A DNA stretch of 64,000 bases from Candidatus Woesearchaeota archaeon (lineage in GTDB: Archaea; Nanobdellota; Nanobdellia; Woesearchaeales; JABIAG01). The stretch covers positions 452,951 to 516,950 of the forward strand of contig JABIAG010000001.1 of assembly GCA_018653365.1 (NCBI GenBank). The letters are read 5' to 3'. The position numbers and the translations under genes were made by a program. Under the pieces are notes generated by a model that was not told the origin of the DNA, searched no databases, and saw only the letters and a list, made by a program, of their open reading frames with translations. Of the stretch, positions 57,432-64,000 are shown in pieces. Position 1 is the first letter of the stretch. Every line of letters begins with the position of its first letter.

Positions 57432-59243
57432 GTGAAGAGACCGCTTAATCATGTTAAAGAAACAGAATCTTTTGCCTATGTGGAAGATACTTTAAAAGAA
57501 TGGGTGCCCAACAGATTAAATAATGATTATGGGATAGACTATGATATTCAAATATTTGAAAAAGAAGAAGGAACAGAATTAAATTTTGGAGCTCAAATAA
57601 AATCAACAGAATCATCAAATGTTGATAAAGAACACTACAAATATAGTTTAGATACAGAACACATTGACTATTTCTTCAAACAAAATAGGCCCATACTCTT
57701 AATAGTATATGATATTCCTAGTAAAAATGCTTTCTGGGTAGTAATGCAAGATTATGTATGGGATGTCCTAAATAAAGAAAATCCTAATTGGTTAAATCAG
57801 AGATCATCAACAATCAAACTACCGCTTAGGAATCTGTTAACAGATAAGAAAGCAATCAAAATAGCTGTAAAGTCCTGTTTTAAACGAATCGCAGTAAAAA
57901 ACTTCCATAATTTATCAATAGAAGATGGGTTGGGGCTAAATGAAACTTTAGAAGACATTGAAAAACTTAAAGCATTTGAAGAAAAAACTGAATATGTTCT
58001 AAACAATAAAAAAATACTCCTAGCACAAAAACTAGCAATTACTGGTGATTATGAGACTGTATTCAAAAAATTAAATGAAGTTTACTCACAACAAAAAAAT
58101 GATATTGCACATTTAAGAGCAATTATTGCACTTGTAACATATAGTAATATTGCAATAGAAGAAGAAAACAAGAAATTAGTTCAATTAGCAGACGAAGGTC
58201 TAAAAATAGCAGAACTGCTTGATGAGAAAATCGGGTTTGCAATACTATTAGTCTATCGAGCACAAGCATTACACTTAACGCTCACAAGAAGAATAACAGA
58301 AAGTCTATATGCAAAAAAAGCAATGGGGCACATGGATATTGCATATATTATAAACTTAGAATCAGATAAAAAGATAAAAGAATTAAATGAAGCACTCACT
58401 AAAGTAAGCCTTGAAGTAAGGGAAGCATTTAAAATCTTAATACAATCGCAAGATTACTTTACTCTCGCATATCTATTAACAATTAATTTACATATGACTA
58501 CGATGACAATACAGCAGATAAGTGTGATTGTAGGGAAGGATAAATTCATAGATGAAATAAAACAAAAGGATATTCTAGCACAACATCTGATTAATTTGAT
58601 AAAGGTATTCAATGACGAAACGCTTGAAATAAATATTAGAGAATCTGTAGCAAATTATTATTATTATACAAGGGGTGCAGAAGATGCACTAATAGTAATA
58701 GAACCTGCTTTAAAGATAGCAGAAAAATTAAAAGACCAACCACAATTCAAAAAGATTAAAATGATGATTAATACTTTCAAAGCCAGACCCGATCCATATC
58801 AGGTAGAAGATAGAAAATTTGAAGAACTTTCGATAAAAGAAGTAAAAGAACTAACTATAAAGCATATAGAGTTAATGGGAGAAAATCTAAGTGATGGTTC
58901 AGACAATAGTAGTGCATTAAACTGGGGATTAAAAGATATGGATCCTGAACCCTATCTTAAGACTTGCGAAGAGCTTCATATTCATTATTCAAGCACAAGT
59001 TACTTAGGACAAATGACTGGAGTTCATTCAATAGGATTTAAATTATTGTGGTGCAAACAGGGCCAGGTAACTGTTGATCAACACTTAAATAGCGCATTTG
59101 AAATTCACAAAGAAAAGTACTGTAAAGATTGTACACATAAAAAACCAAGATCAAAGGATTGGACCTGTAAATGGGGATGGTTCTGGAAGAGAGAAATACC
59201 CAAGCCTATGCAAGACTTCAAAGAAAATATGAAGAAATGGTAA
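57432..59243 (+). CDS. DUF4365 nuclease-like protein with a helical-repeat region
   Basis: The 603-residue product begins with a DUF4365-type domain: NNDYGIDYDIQIFE, then FGAQIKST, a D...QxK core related to PD-(D/E)xK nucleases. Residues about 160-460 are helical and resemble TPR-like repeats. The C-terminus has HxxC-type residues (HKEKYCKDCTHKK and WTCKWGW) that may bind zinc. DUF4365 proteins occur in defence islands and mobile elements, so an anti-phage or anti-plasmid role is plausible. The GTG start is chosen from TATA spacing. Confidence 0.65.
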   Translation: MKRPLNHVKETESFAYVEDTLKEWVPNRLNNDYGIDYDIQIFEKEEGTELNFGAQIKSTESSNVDKEHYKYSLDTEHIDYFFKQNRPILLIVYDIPSKNAFWVVMQDYVWDVLNKENPNWLNQRSSTIKLPLRNLLTDKKAIKIAVKSCFKRIAVKNFHNLSIEDGLGLNETLEDIEKLKAFEEKTEYVLNNKKILLAQKLAITGDYETVFKKLNEVYSQQKNDIAHLRAIIALVTYSNIAIEEENKKLVQLADEGLKIAELLDEKIGFAILLVYRAQALHLTLTRRITESLYAKKAMGHMDIAYIINLESDKKIKELNEALTKVSLEVREAFKILIQSQDYFTLAYLLTINLHMTTMTIQQISVIVGKDKFIDEIKQKDILAQHLINLIKVFNDETLEINIRESVANYYYYTRGAEDALIVIEPALKIAEKLKDQPQFKKIKMMINTFKARPDPYQVEDRKFEELSIKEVKELTIKHIELMGENLSDGSDNSSALNWGLKDMDPEPYLKTCEELHIHYSSTSYLGQMTGVHSIGFKLLWCKQGQVTVDQHLNSAFEIHKEKYCKDCTHKKPRSKDWTCKWGWFWKREIPKPMQDFKENMKKW

Positions 59244-59375
59244 TCAAGGAATTCAATTATTCTTTTAAAATTGTCTCCTTTCCGTTTTCTAGACATTTTC
59301 AAAGATTGTAACTAACAGTTATTATACGTAATTATTATTAAACGCTTTTATTAACGTGTTTTGTTTAGTTAGGTT

Positions 59376-59582
59376 ATGCCTAAAAATCACACCATTAGAT
59401 TTAGAATAACAAAAGATCAACATGAACAGATTAAGTATTTAGCTAATAAAAACGGATTCTCATATGTTTCTGATTTTGTGAGAACTGTGCTTTTTTCAAA
59501 GAATGAACTAATAGAATCTAAAATTATTGAAACTAATAAAATAGTGAAAAAATTATTAGAGGTTAACAATGGAAGATTCTGA
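59376..59582 (+). CDS. ribbon-helix-helix protein (CopG/MobC-like)
   Basis: The 68-residue product begins NHTIRFRITKDQHEQIKYLANKNGFSYVSDFVRTVLF, a strand-helix-helix layout typical of plasmid CopG and MobC-type proteins, with a short coiled tail. A small gene overlaps its end. It lies next to the recombinase and may regulate it or act in DNA mobilisation. Confidence 0.6.
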   Translation: MPKNHTIRFRITKDQHEQIKYLANKNGFSYVSDFVRTVLFSKNELIESKIIETNKIVKKLLEVNNGRF

Positions 59583-59652
59583 AGACATACCCGAATGGAT
59601 CAAAATATTAAAAAAAATGGAGCAAAAAATAGAACTAGAAAACTCCCTTTAA
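59569..59652 (+). CDS. possible 27-residue gene next to the recombinase
   Basis: A short frame from ATG 59569 overlaps the end of the ribbon-helix-helix gene and has GAGGTT 6 nt upstream. It encodes an acidic helix (SEDIPEWIKILKKMEQKIE). It also overlaps the recombinase stop region on the other strand. A coupled small partner is possible; evidence is modest. Confidence 0.3.
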   Translation: MEDSEDIPEWIKILKKMEQKIELENSL

Positions 59653-60807
59653 CTCTTTTAACCTTTCAAAAAACAATTCTTTTATCTTAGGATCTTCTAA
59701 CATTTTAGCCATCATATCATCAGCATGCTTTCTCTCAGTATCCATTTCCATAGCATACTTAAGATCCAATATTCCACCACACTTATTACAATGCTTAGAA
59801 TCATAACTGTTTATAGTATCACACCTTGGACACACTCTCGGCCTTTCCTGAACTAATTCTTTATCAGATTCGACCTCAATCCCATTCATCTTAAGAATAG
59901 CGCTATCAACAGCCTTTCCACTCATATGAACATAAGTTGAAGGCATTTTACTCCCCTGAATCCAACCAAAATACTGATTCATCTGAAACTCCGTCAAATG
60001 ATTAGCCATAAAAGTAGCACGCGAATGCCTAAACAAATGAGGATTACTCCTCTTCTTCATACCTGCTTTTTTAAATAAGTCTCTTAACATCTTACACATG
60101 GCAGGATAAACCATCCCCTGGTTCTGCCTTCGATTCCCAAAATTAATCCAAACTGGAGCAGAAGGATCATCTTTAGCAGGGTGTACGTTCAACCAAGTAG
60201 AAAGATGAGGAGTGCTGGCAATTAAACGAATCTTTCTTGACCCAGTCTTTCCACTAATAGACAAAACCAGCCCATGCTTATCAAAGACCACATTTTTAAT
60301 ACAAATATTTCCTAACTCACTTATTCTTGCACCACTCTCCCATAACATAGAAACCAAAGCCTTATTTCTTGGATGATCCGCAAGTTTAATTAACTTTTGA
60401 ACCTCTTCTTCAATTAATAAATCTCCTTCCGAAGGTAACTTTTGTTCAGACCTACTAATTCTTATGTTAATCCAATCTACTAATTCAGGACGTTCAAACC
60501 AAACATAAAACCTTCTCAACATTACTTTGTAAGTTTGTTTGGTCCAACCCGAATAAGTCTGTTGCTGAATCCCACTAACAAGCTCTTTTATGTCATCTTT
60601 TGAAACCTTATCAAAATCTTTGTTAAGTCTTTTTGCAAGAAGTTTTAATTTATTCAAATAATTAATTAATCTGGGTTTAGAAAGACTCTCTAATACCAAA
60701 TCTCCATGAAACTTTAGTATTAATTCCTTGTTGCTAGCAGAAAGATCTCCATCCTTAATTGCATTTATTGCTGCTTCATATTTTTTGTCATAACCATGTA
60801 TGTCCAT
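59635..60807 (-). CDS. tyrosine recombinase/integrase with a C-terminal zinc ribbon
   Basis: The 390-residue protein has a SAM-like core-binding domain (about 1-130) and a catalytic domain with the Arg in ESGARISELG (about 156), HLFRHSRA (about 258), and Tyr in PSTYVHMSG (about 288). A zinc ribbon CPRC...HCNKCGG (about 325-340) and a helical tail follow; this ribbon is seen in archaeal XerA-like integrases. It catalyses strand exchange between attachment sites. The gene stands 77 nt from the 3' end of tRNA-Ser, the classic position for the integrase of a tRNA-integrating element. The start is fixed by GAGGT before the ATG and a TTTTTAAAA box. Confidence 0.88.
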   Translation of the reverse strand: MDIHGYDKKYEAAINAIKDGDLSASNKELILKFHGDLVLESLSKPRLINYLNKLKLLAKRLNKDFDKVSKDDIKELVSGIQQQTYSGWTKQTYKVMLRRFYVWFERPELVDWINIRISRSEQKLPSEGDLLIEEEVQKLIKLADHPRNKALVSMLWESGARISELGNICIKNVVFDKHGLVLSISGKTGSRKIRLIASTPHLSTWLNVHPAKDDPSAPVWINFGNRRQNQGMVYPAMCKMLRDLFKKAGMKKRSNPHLFRHSRATFMANHLTEFQMNQYFGWIQGSKMPSTYVHMSGKAVDSAILKMNGIEVESDKELVQERPRVCPRCDTINSYDSKHCNKCGGILDLKYAMEMDTERKHADDMMAKMLEDPKIKELFFERLKELKGVF

Positions 60808-60846
60808 TTTATTACCTCTAGAAGCAGTTTTTAAAAAGTTTGTAGC

Positions 60847-60864
60847 CCGCAAAGGGGCTTGCGG
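60847..60864. repeat. GC-rich inverted repeat between integrase and tRNA-Ser
   Basis: CCGCAA and TTGCGG flank a 6-nt loop. An alternative hairpin GCCC/GGGC overlaps it. It is the only GC-rich patch in this gap and may be an integrase arm-binding site or a transcription stop. The flanking GATTCCAACTG also resembles the tRNA T-arm at 60896-60906 (10 of 11). Confidence 0.4.
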
Positions 60865-60883
60865 ATTCCAACTGTGAGTTTTA

Positions 60884-60989
60884 CGCCACCGCCCAGATTC
60901 GAACTGGGATATCCTTGCGGAAACTGGCTAACTTGATTAGTAATGATAACACTCAAGGCCAGCGCAATACCAGGTTATGCGACGGTGGC
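60884..60989 (-). tRNA. tRNA-Ser (anticodon UGA) with a 22-nt intron; probable integration site
   Basis: On the minus strand acceptor GCCACCG pairs with CGGTGGC, with discriminator G as in serine tRNAs. The D arm is GCA/TGC with GG in its loop. The anticodon stem CTGGC/GCCAG holds C-U-UGA-G-A. A variable arm with TCC/GGA marks type II, and the T arm is CCCAG/CTGGG around TTCGAAT. An intron splits the loop after position 37. The recombinase gene starts 77 nt from its 3' end, and part of that end recurs at 33603. Confidence 0.9.
60930..60951 (-). other. tRNA-Ser intron at the 37/38 site
   Basis: Loop bases CTTG (32-35) pair perfectly with CAAG near the intron 3' end, leaving 3-nt bulges AGT and TTA around the cut sites: a bulge-helix-bulge motif. 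The inner part is a single-stranded loop of 15 nt. Confidence 0.75.
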
Positions 60990-61011
60990 ATAATGGTAGT
61001 AGAATTAGATT

Positions 61012-61021
61012 ATTTTATAAA
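61012..61021 (-). promoter_or_regulatory. TATA box of tRNA-Ser
   Basis: ATTTATAAAA on the minus strand lies 23-32 nt before the tRNA-Ser 5' end. Confidence 0.5.
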
Positions 61022-61133
61022 TGTTTTTACACGCCTCTGGAGTAACGGAAACACACCTCCTCGGTAAATAGCAAAGCTTTATATACAACTTATTTTTATA
61101 ATATAAAAAGGTTATGTTGTTGTGGGGGGGAAT

Positions 61134-62051
61134 ATGGCAGATTATGTAAAAAAATGTCCTGAATGTGGTGGAGTAAACTTATTTCTTAATCGTGAAAAAG
61201 GTGAGATTGTATGTAGAGACTGTGGACTTGTTGTAGAAGAGAAAATGGTTGATTTTGGTCAAGAATGGCATGAATCAGAACCAGAAGACGCAGCAAAAAA
61301 AAGAAGAACTGGTGCACCAATGACTTACACTCAATTCGATAGGGGATTGGGAACAGAAATTGGACAAAGGGGAGACGTCTACAAACTTGGAGACAAAAAC
61401 AGAAGTAAGTTTATGCGTCTAAGAAAATGGCAATCAAGAATTTCTACTGCTATTGAAAGAAACCTAAAATTGGCACTAGCAGAATTAAAAAGAGTAGCAT
61501 CATACTTAAAATTGCCTTCATCTGTAGAAGAGGAAGCAGCAAGAATATACACGCTAGCAGTACAAAGAGGATTAGTTAGAGGCAGATCTATGGAAAGTGT
61601 TGTAGCAGGATCATTATATGCTGCATGTAGAAGACACGAAGTACCGCGTACATTAGATGAACTCTCTGAAGCTTCTGGAATAGATAAGAAGGAAATAGGT
61701 CGTACTTACAGATTTGTAACAAGAGAATTAGGAATATCAATAATGCCATCTAATCCAATAGATTACATAGCAAGATTTTCATCCTCTCTAAAACTAAGTC
61801 CAGAAACTCAATCTAAATCAATAAAGATATTAGAAAGAGCACAAGCACAAGAATTAACATCTGGAAGAGGACCAACAGGAATTGCAGCAGCAGCACTATA
61901 CGTATCTGCTTTAATACACGGAGAGAAAAGAACTCAACGTGAAGTAGCAGATGTAGCTGGAGTTACAGAAGTAACCATAAGAAACCGTTACAAAGAACTG
62001 TTGGAAGAACTTAACCTAGAAAAGGATGTTAAGAAAGGAAAGAAAAAATGA
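61134..62051 (+). CDS. tfb: transcription initiation factor B (TFB)
   Basis: The 305-residue product is the archaeal TFIIB homologue that bridges TBP-DNA and RNA polymerase. It has an N-terminal zinc ribbon (CPECGG then CRDCGLV), the B-reader/linker region (DFGQEWHESEPEDAAKKRRTGAP), and two cyclin folds (SVEEEAARIYTLAVQRGLVRGRSMESV and GPTGIAAAALYVSALI, ending GVTEVTIRNRYKELLEEL). I start at the ATG at 61134 with a GGGGGG ribosome site 3 nt upstream; a GTG four codons earlier is possible. It overlaps the following gene by ATGA. Confidence 0.95.
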   Translation: MADYVKKCPECGGVNLFLNREKGEIVCRDCGLVVEEKMVDFGQEWHESEPEDAAKKRRTGAPMTYTQFDRGLGTEIGQRGDVYKLGDKNRSKFMRLRKWQSRISTAIERNLKLALAELKRVASYLKLPSSVEEEAARIYTLAVQRGLVRGRSMESVVAGSLYAACRRHEVPRTLDELSEASGIDKKEIGRTYRFVTRELGISIMPSNPIDYIARFSSSLKLSPETQSKSIKILERAQAQELTSGRGPTGIAAAALYVSALIHGEKRTQREVADVAGVTEVTIRNRYKELLEELNLEKDVKKGKKK

Positions 62052-62299
62052 GCAAAAAAACAATTGAAATAAAAGCTGGAGTGACTGAAAAAGGAGTTTT
62101 GGAAAGGGTAACTATTGATCTAGATGGAGTAAGGTTACAAGTCGCAGCAGCGGCAGTACTTGGGTTGATATGTAATAAATGTATGAAATTTGATAAAAAA
62201 GATGCGCGTAATGCTTTGCATGCGTTTAAGACCCTGAATGGTTTGAGTCCAGATGGCATTGAACTTCATCGAACTCTTAAGCAATTTGCTGAAGATTAA
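62048..62299 (+). CDS. small hypothetical protein co-transcribed with tfb
   Basis: The 83-residue product begins with a beta strand pair (KKTIEIKAGVTEKGVLERVTIDLDG) and a helical second half. No family is recognised. The 4-nt overlap with tfb suggests coupled expression, so a role in transcription is possible but only by association. Confidence 0.55.
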   Translation: MSKKTIEIKAGVTEKGVLERVTIDLDGVRLQVAAAAVLGLICNKCMKFDKKDARNALHAFKTLNGLSPDGIELHRTLKQFAED

Positions 62300-62394
62300 A
62301 GTTTTACTAAATTTAATCTTGTAATTGTAGCTCCTCTACTTAATTGATCAGGTCTTCCGGGAGTTGGATGTTCTTTAACTACATATGGCTTCAT
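62296..62394 (-). CDS. possible 32-residue gene after the kinase gene
   Basis: A frame starts 1 nt after the kinase stop (TAATATG) and encodes PYVVKEHPTPGRPDQLS followed by a basic strand TRLNLVKL. The tight coupling favours a small gene, but no homologue is known to me and it overlaps the end of the convergent gene by 4 nt. Confidence 0.35.
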   Translation of the reverse strand: MKPYVVKEHPTPGRPDQLSRGATITRLNLVKL

Positions 62395-62395
62395 A

Positions 62396-62968
62396 TTAAA
62401 AAAGAATCTTTTGTAATTTATCAAGAGTTTTATTCTCTTTATACTTTTTTAGCGAGCGGATTAACTTCTTAGTTCTTTTTACTAACTTTTTACTAACCAT
62501 GAATTGAACTAGTTGAGTAACGTTCTTTGGACTATTGGAATAATGACAACGCTCAAAATCAATTAAAACAGGTTGATTATACTTCTTAATAATAACGTTT
62601 TTCAGAGGACGATGAAATTCTTCTTTGTTAATGCCTAATTTATCTAAAATATGAGCTTGTTTGAATAACTTTTTCAAAATAGTTTTGATTTTTGTTGTAT
62701 TGTTGGTTTTAAGAACCTCTTTGAAAGAGGGTCCTTCCTGAAATTCGTAAACAAAATATGTGTTGGTATTCTTTAGTAATTTAGGTCCGATGTTGTACAT
62801 GTTAAGAATTTTCAAGAATATGATTTCGTTCTGTATTCTCTTTTTAGCTTTAGATTTTGGGTTTTTTTTCTTAATAGCTATTGACTTGCCTTTGAGTTTT
62901 CCAGTGTAAATATGGCCTCTATTGCCCTTAGCAAAGAACTTAATATTAGTTATGCCTTTAATTTTCAT
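62396..62968 (-). CDS. RIO/Bud32-like predicted kinase (COG2112 type)
   Basis: The 190-residue product has a glycine loop FAKGNRGHIYTG, the ATP-binding Lys in IAIKKK, a helix C Glu in QNEIIFLK, a divergent catalytic loop FHRPLKNVIIKK and the metal-binding Asp in LIDFERC. The usual HxD catalytic Asp is not in place. The pattern HRPLKNV...IDFE matches a small archaeal group of predicted Ser/Thr kinases as I recall it. Activity as a true kinase is uncertain. It may modify ribosome or tRNA factors. Confidence 0.7.
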   Translation of the reverse strand: MKIKGITNIKFFAKGNRGHIYTGKLKGKSIAIKKKNPKSKAKKRIQNEIIFLKILNMYNIGPKLLKNTNTYFVYEFQEGPSFKEVLKTNNTTKIKTILKKLFKQAHILDKLGINKEEFHRPLKNVIIKKYNQPVLIDFERCHYSNSPKNVTQLVQFMVSKKLVKRTKKLIRSLKKYKENKTLDKLQKILF

Positions 62969-63035
62969 GGTGTGTGTAGAGTGTAATGCTATATGAAAGT
63001 ATTGTTGTTACTGCTAAGTGGTGTTAAAACAAAAC

Positions 63036-63044
63036 ATTTATATA
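63036..63044 (+). promoter_or_regulatory. TATA box for the gene at 63067
   Basis: ATTTATATA lies 23-31 nt before the ATG at 63067. It excludes a TTG six codons earlier. Confidence 0.5.
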
Positions 63045-63066
63045 GTGGTTGGACTATTCTAATGTT

Positions 63067-63567
63067 ATGACATCAAACAAACAAAGAAAAAGACGTGGAA
63101 AGGGACAACGAAAAAGATTTGAAGATTTAGGTCCTAAAAAAGTTAGATTAGCTGGACGTGTAACTCCACAAGTATTTTTAAGTCCTATTCTAAGACATGC
63201 AAGAGCTGGAAACGATTTTACTGGTGCATACGAACAACCTACGTTAACTGCTAGAAAACTGGGAGTTGATGTCGAAGGAATCCCTGGAAGAGAAACAGGA
63301 TTAACAATGCATACCTCTGATTATGTTGCACCAAAAGAGGGATTGACTGTTGGTGGAGAGGCATTTCCATATGAACAAAGTGGAAAAGCACTAACCGTAG
63401 AAGTAGGTCCTGTACAAGATGTACTGCACTTAACTACCGCTAAAGGAACAAGAAATTTTGGTAATTCTGACCGAGCTAGACGTACAGGTCAATTATTTGA
63501 TGATCAAGTAAGAGAGGCAAGAAAGTTGGCATTACAAGAAATGCAATCTGATCCTGCATACGCATAA
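63067..63567 (+). CDS. hypothetical basic protein
   Basis: The 166-residue product has a very basic N-terminus (NKQRKRRGKGQRKRFE) and a neutral body rich in Gly and Thr with no hydrophobic helices. The basic start suggests RNA or DNA contact. No family is recognised. It has its own TATA box. Confidence 0.5.
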   Translation: MTSNKQRKRRGKGQRKRFEDLGPKKVRLAGRVTPQVFLSPILRHARAGNDFTGAYEQPTLTARKLGVDVEGIPGRETGLTMHTSDYVAPKEGLTVGGEAFPYEQSGKALTVEVGPVQDVLHLTTAKGTRNFGNSDRARRTGQLFDDQVREARKLALQEMQSDPAYA

Positions 63568-63568
63568 A

Positions 63569-63576
63569 TTTTATAA
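63569..63576 (+). promoter_or_regulatory. TATA box of the last, partial gene
   Basis: TTTTATAA lies 25-32 nt before the ATG at 63601, directly after the previous gene's stop. Confidence 0.5.
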
Positions 63577-63600
63577 ACTTCTTATTATTTTCTTTAATTT

Positions 63601-64000
63601 ATGCCTTATAGAGAAATCGACTTAAATCATTTAAGAGATACATCTAATGAAGAGGTAGTAAGCTTTCTACAAAATGGAGTTGGACAATTAGCAACAGGAT
63701 ATATTGACGGTTACGTTTTAGCAATGGGGCCAACCCCTGATGAATACTTTCAACAAGCACATTTTTCTGAACAACCTACACAAAAAACAGTGGTAAATAA
63801 AGAACTTGCACTTGCAGCAATAGAATGCATGGGAAATGAAACAGGAGCAGTTTATAGTCTTGGTAAATCATTAAATCATCGGGGAACAGCAATAATCTTT
63901 GAGGGTCAACGCAGACAAGCATATGCTAATTTTAGAAAAGTTCGCACACTAGAGGGAAGAGAGGTTGGACACTTAATGTTCATACAAGCAGAAGAATTTT
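63601..64000 (+). CDS. hypothetical protein (cut by the window end)
   Basis: An open frame from ATG 63601 runs to the window edge without a stop (133 codons). It begins PYREIDLNHLRDTSNEE and has a mixed alpha/beta look. No family is recognised. The TATA spacing supports the start. Confidence 0.55.
   Translation, partial: MPYREIDLNHLRDTSNEEVVSFLQNGVGQLATGYIDGYVLAMGPTPDEYFQQAHFSEQPTQKTVVNKELALAAIECMGNETGAVYSLGKSLNHRGTAIIFEGQRRQAYANFRKVRTLEGREVGHLMFIQAEEF

Noticed and set aside
38672-60807. Complete conjugation system
   Set aside because: VirB4-, VirB2- and VirB6-like proteins are present, but no relaxase, VirD4 coupling protein or VirB11 was recognised, so I do not claim self-transfer.

Overview
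This window is AT-rich archaeal chromosome, most likely from a DPANN-type archaeon (Woesearchaeota/Pacearchaeota-like; this placement is inference). The archaeal call rests on genes seen directly: RNA polymerase subunit Rpo11/L, translation factor aIF2-gamma, ribosomal protein S6e, transcription factor B, a TrmB-type regulator and AMP phosphorylase. Three tRNA genes carry introns with bulge-helix-bulge geometry at position 37/38. TATA boxes of the TTTAAATA/TTTATAAA type lie about 22-32 nt upstream of many start codons, so many mRNAs are probably leaderless. I used this spacing to choose starts.

Region 1 (1-33.6 kb) is ordinary chromosome with several unusual clusters. It starts with a transglutaminase-like membrane protein, Rpo11, aIF2-gamma (lacking its zinc-knuckle cysteines), an SDR reductase and S6e. 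A LAGLIDADG endonuclease gene then runs into the 5' end of an odd tRNA-Leu. Next come a two-gene activator/dehydratase system of the 2-hydroxyacyl-CoA dehydratase (double-cubane) superfamily and a truncated Hsp70-like ATPase. A tightly overlapping operon follows: SPASM radical SAM, amidohydrolase, second radical SAM, Nudix. After it come CTP synthase, a GHMP kinase, tRNA-Val with a 12-nt intron, an AI-2E-type permease and AMP phosphorylase. A three-gene operon encodes exported cysteine/aspartate-rich proteins. The region ends with an ATP-grasp protein, TspO, a T4 endonuclease V-like glycosylase, a TrmB regulator beside an orphan LivK-type binding protein, and a frameshifted CadD-type transporter.

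Region 2 (about 33.6-60.9 kb) looks like one integrated mobile element of about 27 kb. Its right end is a tyrosine recombinase gene next to the 3' end of tRNA-Ser(UGA). Its left end has a 12-bp exact copy of the tRNA-Ser 3' end, in the same orientation. The cargo is an Nmad3 nucleotide-modification-associated protein, zinc-ribbon and ribbon-helix-helix small proteins, a methyltransferase and an MFS transporter. It also includes a VirB4 ATPase fused to a PrgI/VirB3-like N-terminus and a nuclease-like C-terminus, with a lipoprotein, a mini SNase and a 58-aa CxxC protein upstream. A complete type I restriction-modification operon is extended by a Trypco2-domain protein and a DUF2779 nuclease. A cytosine-5 methyltransferase heads an operon with VirB2-like and VirB6/TrbL-like membrane proteins, and a DUF4365 protein follows. 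No relaxase, VirD4 coupling protein, VirB11 or replication protein was recognised.

Region 3 (60.9-64 kb) is chromosome again: tRNA-Ser, transcription factor B with a small downstream gene, an atypical RIO-like kinase, and two hypothetical genes, the last cut by the window edge. The best candidate for an undescribed system is the element in region 2, especially its VirB4 fusion and its extended restriction-modification operon. The radical SAM/amidohydrolase operon is second.
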